Shown in pieces: positions 39,799 to 46,300 of a DNA stretch of 46,300 nt. The DNA is from Lachnospiraceae bacterium (GTDB lineage Bacteria > Bacillota > Clostridia > Lachnospirales > Lachnospiraceae). The translations under genes were made by a program, and so were the position numbers. Location: contig JAILPS010000016.1 of the NCBI GenBank assembly GCA_024699325.1, forward strand, positions 1-46,300. Direction: 5' to 3'. The notes under the pieces were generated by a model. That model was not told the DNA's origin. It saw only the letters and a program-made list of their open reading frames with translations, and did no database searches. The number at the start of each line of letters is the position of its first letter. Positions within the stretch are counted from its first letter, which is position 1.

Positions 39799-40839
39799 AT
39801 GGAGCTGGAGTTAGATGAGAGAAAACTCAAAATCTTAAAAGCCATAATTCAGAACTATCTGGAGACAGGTGAACCTGTGGGCTCCAGAACGATTTCTAAA
39901 TACGCCGATTTAGCGCTCAGCTCAGCGACTATCCGCAACGAGATGAGCGATCTTGAGGAGATGGGGCTCATCATGCAGCCGCACACCTCCGCCGGAAGAA
40001 TTCCTACCGACAAGGGCTACAGACTGTATGTCGACGAGCTCATGGAGGAGAAGGAGAGGGAGAAGCCGGATGGCAACGAGATGCTCATTCAGAGAGTTGA
40101 CAGAGTCGAGCTTCTGCTTAAGAATCTGGCGAAGATCCTGGCTAATAACACGAACTATGCTTCTCTTGTAACTGCGCCGCAGTATCATCACAACAAGCTT
40201 AAGTTTATTCAGCTGTCGAAGGTCGACGAGAAGAAGATTTTGGCGGTTGTCATGATGGAGGGCAACGTAGTTAAGAACACCTTGATCAATACACTTGAGC
40301 CTGTGGATGAGCAGATTATAGTTAAGATGAACCTTCTTCTTAATTCATTTCTCACAGGGCTTTCAGTCTCAGAGATGAACTTAGCGGTCATCAGTAAGCT
40401 TAAGAATGAGGCTGGAGAGTATGCTCCGATAATCGAGACGGTTTTAGACACCATATCGAGCATGATCACCGAGGACGACGAGGAGCCTCAGATCTACACA
40501 AGTGGAGCAACCAACATATTTAAATATCCGGAGCTCAGCGACGGCGAGAAGGCCAGCGGTCTCATAAGCACATTTGAAGAGAAGAGCGTGCTTAACGAGC
40601 TGGTAGTCAAATCCATGAACGAGCCTAAGCAGAGCCATGATATCAATATTTACATAGGGGATGAAAACAAAAACGAATCCATGAAGGATTGCAGCGTAGT
40701 AACTGCAAACTACGAGCTCGGCGATGGAATGCAGGGTATCATTGGCATCGTCGGACCGAAGAGAATGGATTATGAAAAGGTTGTCGGCACGCTTAGAACT
40801 CTTATGGCGCAGTTGGACGACATTTATAATAAAAGTTGA
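39799..40839 (+). CDS. hrcA: Heat-inducible transcription repressor HrcA (346 aa)
   Basis: Represses the class I heat-shock operons by binding CIRCE. An N-terminal winged helix (residues about 5-75, 'ILKAIIQNYLETGEPVGSRT', 'SSATIRNEMSDLEEMG', 'HTSAGRIPTDKGYRLYVD') is the diagnostic HrcA signature. The C-terminal dimerisation domain ends in 'GPKRMDYEKVVG'. ATG 39799 is preferred to ATG 39784 because GAGAGGTGAGG lies directly before it. First gene of hrcA-grpE-dnaK-dnaJ. The frame ends 17 bases before the grpE start. Confidence 0.97.
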   Translation: MELELDERKLKILKAIIQNYLETGEPVGSRTISKYADLALSSATIRNEMSDLEEMGLIMQPHTSAGRIPTDKGYRLYVDELMEEKEREKPDGNEMLIQRVDRVELLLKNLAKILANNTNYASLVTAPQYHHNKLKFIQLSKVDEKKILAVVMMEGNVVKNTLINTLEPVDEQIIVKMNLLLNSFLTGLSVSEMNLAVISKLKNEAGEYAPIIETVLDTISSMITEDDEEPQIYTSGATNIFKYPELSDGEKASGLISTFEEKSVLNELVVKSMNEPKQSHDINIYIGDENKNESMKDCSVVTANYELGDGMQGIIGIVGPKRMDYEKVVGTLRTLMAQLDDIYNKS

Positions 40840-40856
40840 CAGAAGGGAAAGAAGGC

Positions 40857-41570
40857 ATGATCAATATTATGGATGATCAGGACGAGAAGGTAACGCAGGA
40901 TACTGAAGTTACTGATGAGGCAGAGGTTTTAGAGGGAGAAGTCGAGGAGACAGAGGCTGAGGAGTCATGCGAGGCCGAGACAGAGGAGCCCGAGGACGCG
41001 CAGACAGAGGATGCAGAGGAAGAGGCAGAAGCCGAGGCTGAGACTGCAGAGGAAGAGTCTTCTGATGATAAGGACGCTGACAAGCCCAAGAAGAAAAAGG
41101 GCCTGTTTGGCAAGAAGGAGAAGGAGAAGGACAAGCGCGACGAGAAGATTGACGAGCTCACGGACAAGCTTATGAGAAGCATGGCCGAGTTCGAGAACTT
41201 CAGAAAGCGCACCGAGAAGGAGAAGACAGCGATGTTTGACTTAGGTGCGAAGGGCGTAGTCGAGAAGCTTCTTCCTGTTATAGATAATTTTGAGAGAGGC
41301 TTTGACTCTATCAAGGAAGCCGAGAGGGATACAGATTCCTTCGTCAGCGGAATGGACATGGTTTACAAGCAGCTTATGAAGGTGCTTGAGGATATGGGAG
41401 TCGAGGTTATCGACACGAAGGATAAGGAGTTTGATCCTAACCTTCACAATGCTGTTATGCATATTGAGGATGAGAAGTACGGCGAGAACATGATCGTACA
41501 GGAATTCCAAAAGGGTTACACATATAAGGGAACTGTGGTAAGACATTCCATGGTTCAGGTTGCTAACTAG
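40857..41570 (+). CDS. grpE: GrpE nucleotide exchange factor with long acidic N-terminus (237 aa)
   Basis: Releases ADP from DnaK. The conserved core lies at about residues 95-235: 'LMRSMAEFENFRKRTEKEK', 'LLPVIDNFERGF', and the beta domain 'MVYKQLMKVLEDMGVEVID', 'HNAVMHIED', 'FQKGYTYKGTVVRHSMVQVAN'-type end. Residues 8-75 are an extreme Glu/Asp-rich tail, followed by a Lys-rich stretch ('KPKKKKGLFGKKEKEK'). ATG 40857 has GAAGGG 8 bases upstream; a TTG further up overlaps hrcA. Total length is 40-50 residues above the usual because of the acidic tail. Confidence 0.96.
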   Translation: MINIMDDQDEKVTQDTEVTDEAEVLEGEVEETEAEESCEAETEEPEDAQTEDAEEEAEAEAETAEEESSDDKDADKPKKKKGLFGKKEKEKDKRDEKIDELTDKLMRSMAEFENFRKRTEKEKTAMFDLGAKGVVEKLLPVIDNFERGFDSIKEAERDTDSFVSGMDMVYKQLMKVLEDMGVEVIDTKDKEFDPNLHNAVMHIEDEKYGENMIVQEFQKGYTYKGTVVRHSMVQVAN

Positions 41571-41607
41571 TTATTTCCCGGGTGACCGGAGAATATAAAT
41601 ATTGTAA

Positions 41608-43497
<1,890 letters not shown>

Positions 43498-43516
43498 TAA
43501 TATTACGCGATTTATT

Positions 43517-43541
43517 AGCTGCCGCTCTATTTGCGGCAGCT
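43517..43541 (+). other. Hairpin between dnaK and dnaJ without a T tract
   Basis: The stem AGCTGCCGC / GCGGCAGCT (9 perfect pairs) has a 7-base loop. With no T run it is more likely an RNA-stability or processing element that sets dnaK above dnaJ than a terminator. Confidence 0.65.
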
Positions 43542-43568
43542 AGTGAACGTAGAGGGGAAATGTTTTAA

Positions 43569-44684
43569 ATGGCTGACAGTAAGAGAGATTATTATGAAGT
43601 GTTAGGTGTGTCCAGGGATGCGGATGACGCGGCCCTCAAGAAGGCATACAGAACTCTTGCCAAAAAATACCATCCGGATTCTAATCCGGGAGATGAAGTT
43701 GCTGCCGAGAAGTTTAAGGAGGCGTCAGAGGCTTATAGTGTCTTGAGTGACCCTCAGAAGCGTTCCCAGTATGACCAGTTTGGCCACGCCGCATTTGACG
43801 GGACAGGCGGAGCAGGCGGCTTCGATTTCAGCAATATGGATATGGGCGATATATTTGGCGACTTCTTCGGCGATATTTTCGGCGGAGCAAGGAAGCGCAA
43901 CTATAACGGTCCCATGAAGGGTCAGAACGTTCACACGACCGTCAGAGTCAGCTTCGAGCAGGCTGTTTTTGGCGTTAATAAGGACATAGAGATTAATTTA
44001 AAGGAGCCCTGCCAGAACTGTAACGGTTCAGGAGCCAAGCCCGGAACACAGCCTAAAACCTGTACCAGATGTAACGGAACAGGCCAGGTTACCTATACAC
44101 AGCAGTCCCTGTTTGGCGTTGTGAGAAATGTCGCAACATGCCCTGACTGTAAGGGAACTGGTAAGATTATTCCTGAGAAGTGCCCTAAGTGCGCAGGCTC
44201 AGGCTATATTCAGAACAGAAAGAGAATTCAGGTTGCGGTGCCTGCAGGTATCGATTCAGGCCAGAGCATCAGAATTCGCGAGAAGGGCGAGCCAGGTATC
44301 AACGGAGGCCAGAGAGGTGATCTGCTGGTTGAGGTTGCTGTCGCTCCGCATCCTATATTCAAGAGACAGGGAGAGAATATCTACTCTACTGTAGCTATAG
44401 ATTACGCTGACGCTGTGCTCGGCGGAATGATTAAGATTCCAACGGTCGACGGAGATGTCGAGCAGGAGATCAAGCCTGGAACCCAGCCTGACACCAAGAT
44501 CAGACTCAGGGGCAAGGGCGTTCCGCTTCTCAAGAATCGCGCTCAGAGAGGTGATCACTATGTAAATATTGCCATCAAGGTGCCAACCAGGCTTAACGAT
44601 GAGCAGAAGGAAGCTCTCAAAGCATTTGACGACGCCATGAAGGGCAATCCAGGTCCCAAGAAGAAGAAGGGATTTTTTGGCTAA
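43569..44684 (+). CDS. dnaJ: Chaperone DnaJ (Hsp40, 371 aa)
   Basis: Co-chaperone that stimulates DnaK ATPase. J domain (residues 5-70) with the essential His-Pro-Asp in '[10 protein letters not shown]'. A Gly/Phe region (about 78-115) follows, then four zinc-finger repeats 'CQNCNGSG', 'CTRCNGTG', 'CPDCKGTG' and 'CPKCAGSG' (about 147-205). The substrate-binding domain ends in a Lys-rich tail 'KKKKGFFG'. All class I DnaJ elements are intact. AGAGGGG lies 11 bases before the ATG. Last gene of the operon. Confidence 0.99.
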   Translation: MADSKRDYYEVLGVSRDADDAALKKAYRTLAKKYHPDSNPGDEVAAEKFKEASEAYSVLSDPQKRSQYDQFGHAAFDGTGGAGGFDFSNMDMGDIFGDFFGDIFGGARKRNYNGPMKGQNVHTTVRVSFEQAVFGVNKDIEINLKEPCQNCNGSGAKPGTQPKTCTRCNGTGQVTYTQQSLFGVVRNVATCPDCKGTGKIIPEKCPKCAGSGYIQNRKRIQVAVPAGIDSGQSIRIREKGEPGINGGQRGDLLVEVAVAPHPIFKRQGENIYSTVAIDYADAVLGGMIKIPTVDGDVEQEIKPGTQPDTKIRLRGKGVPLLKNRAQRGDHYVNIAIKVPTRLNDEQKEALKAFDDAMKGNPGPKKKKGFFG

Positions 44685-44691
44685 ATATTTC

Positions 44692-44715
44692 GACCCGGCA
44701 TATGCCGGGTCTTTT
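44692..44715 (+). terminator. Terminator of the chaperone operon
   Basis: The stem GACCCGGC / GCCGGGTC (44692-44699, 44704-44711) with loop ATAT is followed by TTTT. Confidence 0.9.
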
Positions 44716-44766
44716 AATTTTATAATGATATAATTAAGAAAAAATATAGAATTAAGCGCGCCTCTA

Positions 44767-44775
44767 TGTTATAGT
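44767..44775 (+). promoter_or_regulatory. Extended -10 promoter before the Gly/His-rich protein gene
   Basis: TGTTATAGT, that is TG-T-TATAGT, 35 bases before the ATG. The -35 region 17 bp upstream is poor (TAGAAT). Confidence 0.45.
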
Positions 44776-44809
44776 AGGATATTGTAAATGTTTTTACAGG
44801 GAGGATTGT

Positions 44810-45946
44810 ATGGCTAGAGGTGGCGGTCACTTTGGTGGCGGTTTTCACGGCGGAGGATTTCACGGCGGTGGTTTTGGAAGAGGATACGGAGGATATCACA
44901 GAAGAGGATATTACGGAACCTATTTCAGCACAGGCCCCACATTTACCAGAGGGCATTATATGGATGGCCGTGCATTTCAGTTCTCACACGCTTCCACATA
45001 CCGTGAGATGGAGAGAAAACTGAATAAAACTGCACTTATGATAGTTCTTGTGATTTTCTGTCTTGCGTTCTCAGGCATTATAGGCAGGTATGTCAAAAAT
45101 GAATTCCGCAAAACCTTCTTTGGCGGAACCAAAATAAGTGGGACAGTTCTCACTTCGTATGTGTATGACGGGCTTGGCACGTTAAACGGCGAGGTTGTAG
45201 AAGCAGGAGCTGCATATTTTTACGATAAGACAGGTATTCAGCCTGTTGTATATACCACAGCCATGACCGATTACCAGATTGGTCAGTCAGGCATTAACCT
45301 TATGGAGTCGCTTTACGACGAGCTGTTTAACGATGAGGGACACATTCTCCTGGTGTTAAGCGGTTATGAACTCGGCAACACCATGAATTATCAGCTGTCA
45401 TATTTCTACGGCGGCGAGGTAGATAAGATCATGGGAGAGGGTGATTTCAACTACTTCTACAGCTGGGTTAAGAGCGGTTGCGACGGAGACGTATCCATCT
45501 CGTCTTCTCTCAAGACTGCATTCATGAAGACAGCCGACAGAGTCGATCCTGAGGGCAAGTCTTTAGTCAGGAAGGTTATATGGTGCTGCGGTATCGGCGG
45601 CGTGATAATGTTCATTCTCGGAGGTATCTATATTATTAAGAGAAGACTCGACGAGGAGGAGATTATTAAGAATGCCAGACCTGAGGTCGAGCAGGCGGAG
45701 ATACCGGGACTCGAGGAGTTTAAGAATCTTCCTGCCAAGACCGAGGAGCCTGAGGTGGAACCCTACAAGGACCCGTTCTATTCTCCAGAAAATGATGACA
45801 TTGTCTACAGTAACGATGGCCCAACCATCAGCTGGAAGGACTTCAAGGAAGACATGGAGGAGATGGCCAGGGAACAGGAAGATGGCATCGAGGACAAGGA
45901 GACAGAGAAGATTTCCGACAACTCATCAGAGGATGACAACACATAA
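44810..45946 (+). CDS. Two-pass membrane protein with Gly/His-rich N-terminus (378 aa)
   Basis: Residues 1-35 are Gly/His/Arg/Tyr-rich low complexity ('GGGFHGGGFHGGG', 'GYHRRGYYG'). A first membrane segment lies near 75-95 and a second near 254-274. Between them is an extracellular domain of about 155 residues with TPM/YgcG-like features ('YDKTGIQPVVYTT', 'DEGHILLVLSGY'). After the second segment is an acidic cytoplasmic tail of about 100 residues ('EPEVEPYKDPFYSPEND'). GGGAGG precedes the ATG. The TPM call is tentative; such domains are linked to envelope or photosystem maintenance in other bacteria and plants. Monocistronic, with its own terminator. Confidence 0.82.
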   Translation: MARGGGHFGGGFHGGGFHGGGFGRGYGGYHRRGYYGTYFSTGPTFTRGHYMDGRAFQFSHASTYREMERKLNKTALMIVLVIFCLAFSGIIGRYVKNEFRKTFFGGTKISGTVLTSYVYDGLGTLNGEVVEAGAAYFYDKTGIQPVVYTTAMTDYQIGQSGINLMESLYDELFNDEGHILLVLSGYELGNTMNYQLSYFYGGEVDKIMGEGDFNYFYSWVKSGCDGDVSISSSLKTAFMKTADRVDPEGKSLVRKVIWCCGIGGVIMFILGGIYIIKRRLDEEEIIKNARPEVEQAEIPGLEEFKNLPAKTEEPEVEPYKDPFYSPENDDIVYSNDGPTISWKDFKEDMEEMAREQEDGIEDKETEKISDNSSEDDNT

Positions 45947-45955
45947 TGACACCAA

Positions 45956-45989
45956 GTGGGCGTTTTCCATAAAAACGCCCGCTTTTTTT
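45956..45989 (+). terminator. Terminator after the Gly/His-rich protein gene
   Basis: The stem GTGGGCGTTTT / AAAACGCCCGC (one T-G pair) with a 5-base loop ends in T7. Confidence 0.9.
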
Positions 45990-46013
45990 GTCAAATGTTT
46001 GACAAAGTTTTGG

Positions 46014-46042
46014 TTGACAAGGCAGGGCAAAAGTGATATTCT
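46014..46042 (+). promoter_or_regulatory. Strong promoter P1 of a probable rRNA operon
   Basis: Perfect TTGACA (46014-46019), 17-bp spacer, TATTCT (46037-46042). Another TTGACA at 45999 has no matching -10. Confidence 0.65.
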
Positions 46043-46104
46043 AATTCTTACCCACCCCAAACGGGAGGCGTCGAAAAATCTTCTTAAAAAGTTTTAAAAA
46101 GTTG

Positions 46105-46133
46105 TTGACAAACCCTTTTTAAGATGATATGAT
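46105..46133 (+). promoter_or_regulatory. Strong promoter P2 of a probable rRNA operon
   Basis: Perfect TTGACA (46105-46110), 17-bp spacer, TATGAT (46128-46133), 91 bp after P1. Tandem near-consensus promoters at this spacing are typical of Firmicute rrn operons. Confidence 0.7.
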
Positions 46134-46300
46134 ATCGACTGTTCGCGAGAGAAGTTGTGATAATTGTTCAAACAATTCAAACAATTTTCAGACCGAACAA
46201 AATAAGATCTTTGACAACTAAATAGTATACTCCAACCTCGAAAATTCTTTGAAGAATTTTTAAATTTGGAACAAAACCTAGAAACAGTAATAACGGGAAA
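46134..46300 (+). other. Untranslated leader, probably pre-16S rRNA
   Basis: No coding frame is seen. A boxA-like word GATCTTTGACAACT (46206-46219) resembles the antitermination and processing leader seen before 16S genes and in rRNA spacers. A 9-bp inverted repeat follows (AAAATTCTT 46241-46249 / AAGAATTTT 46252-46260). The 16S gene itself is not in the window. Confidence 0.5.

Noticed and set aside
40877-41359. 160-codon Ser-rich minus-strand frame opposite grpE
   Set aside because: Ser/Ala runs are the mirror of the Glu/Lys-rich codons of GrpE.
43517-43541. Terminator between dnaK and dnaJ
   Set aside because: The stem is strong, but no T tract follows and the operon continues into dnaJ.
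46211-46229. Third TTGACA with a downstream TATACT as a promoter
   Set aside because: The spacer is only about 9 bp. The word fits better as part of a boxA-like leader.

Overview
The window looks like chromosomal DNA of a low-to-moderate G+C Firmicute, most likely a Lachnospiraceae member of the Butyrivibrio/Roseburia type. This is inferred from the gene repertoire: hrcA-grpE-dnaK-dnaJ behind a perfect CIRCE element, OmpR-type regulators linked to ABC transporters, many short lipoproteins, Shine-Dalgarno sites of the AGGAGG type, TTG/GTG starts and AGA-rich arginine usage. No CRISPR array, tRNA gene, insertion sequence or phage gene was seen. Nearly everything is on the + strand; aroC and a small membrane-protein ORF before it are the only - strand genes.

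Layout. 1-4729: tail of a GntR/YtrA-type regulator, two membrane proteins and an ATPase of an ABC exporter, then two tandem membrane-anchored paralogues. 4838-9553: a Met/Pro/Gly repeat lipoprotein and a giant FtsX-like permease carrying long helical repeats. 9660-14307: a tight operon of a GH13 amylase-type enzyme, an ATP-grasp ligase, a 50-residue acidic protein and a zinc-ribbon/TPR membrane protein. 14391-15308: metA. 15674-20242: VanRS-like two-component system, an unknown membrane protein with a Gly/Pro-rich insert, and an ABC ATPase/permease pair. 20365-26624: housekeeping block trpS, transglutaminase-like lipoprotein, aroC (-), purB, purA.

26625-36241 is visibly more AT-rich and reads as an accessory region. 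It holds a second four-gene ABC cassette, a small membrane-anchored protein whose promoter region closely copies that of the ABC cassette, an ECF sigma factor with a membrane anti-sigma-like partner, a lipoprotein that repeats the partner's extracellular domain, gene remnants and two more lipoproteins. 36337-39627 is a response regulator/ABC/histidine kinase cassette of the cell-envelope-stress type with repeated CTTGAC sites before the ABC genes. 39709-44684 is the CIRCE-controlled chaperone operon. 44810-45946 encodes a Gly/His-rich two-pass membrane protein. The last 300 bases carry two strong tandem promoters and a leader that probably drive an rRNA operon beginning just past the window.

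Functional theme: envelope surveillance. Four separate transporter/regulator sets, at least five lipoproteins and an ECF system lie among ordinary biosynthetic genes. The best candidates for something undescribed are (i) the ECF module with a duplicated sensor domain, (ii) the twin palindrome-promoter units in the accessory region, (iii) the amylase/ATP-grasp/small acidic protein/TPR operon, and (iv) the FtsX-like permease with about 275 residues of two different helical repeats. All function statements rest on motif recognition by eye; no database search was run.
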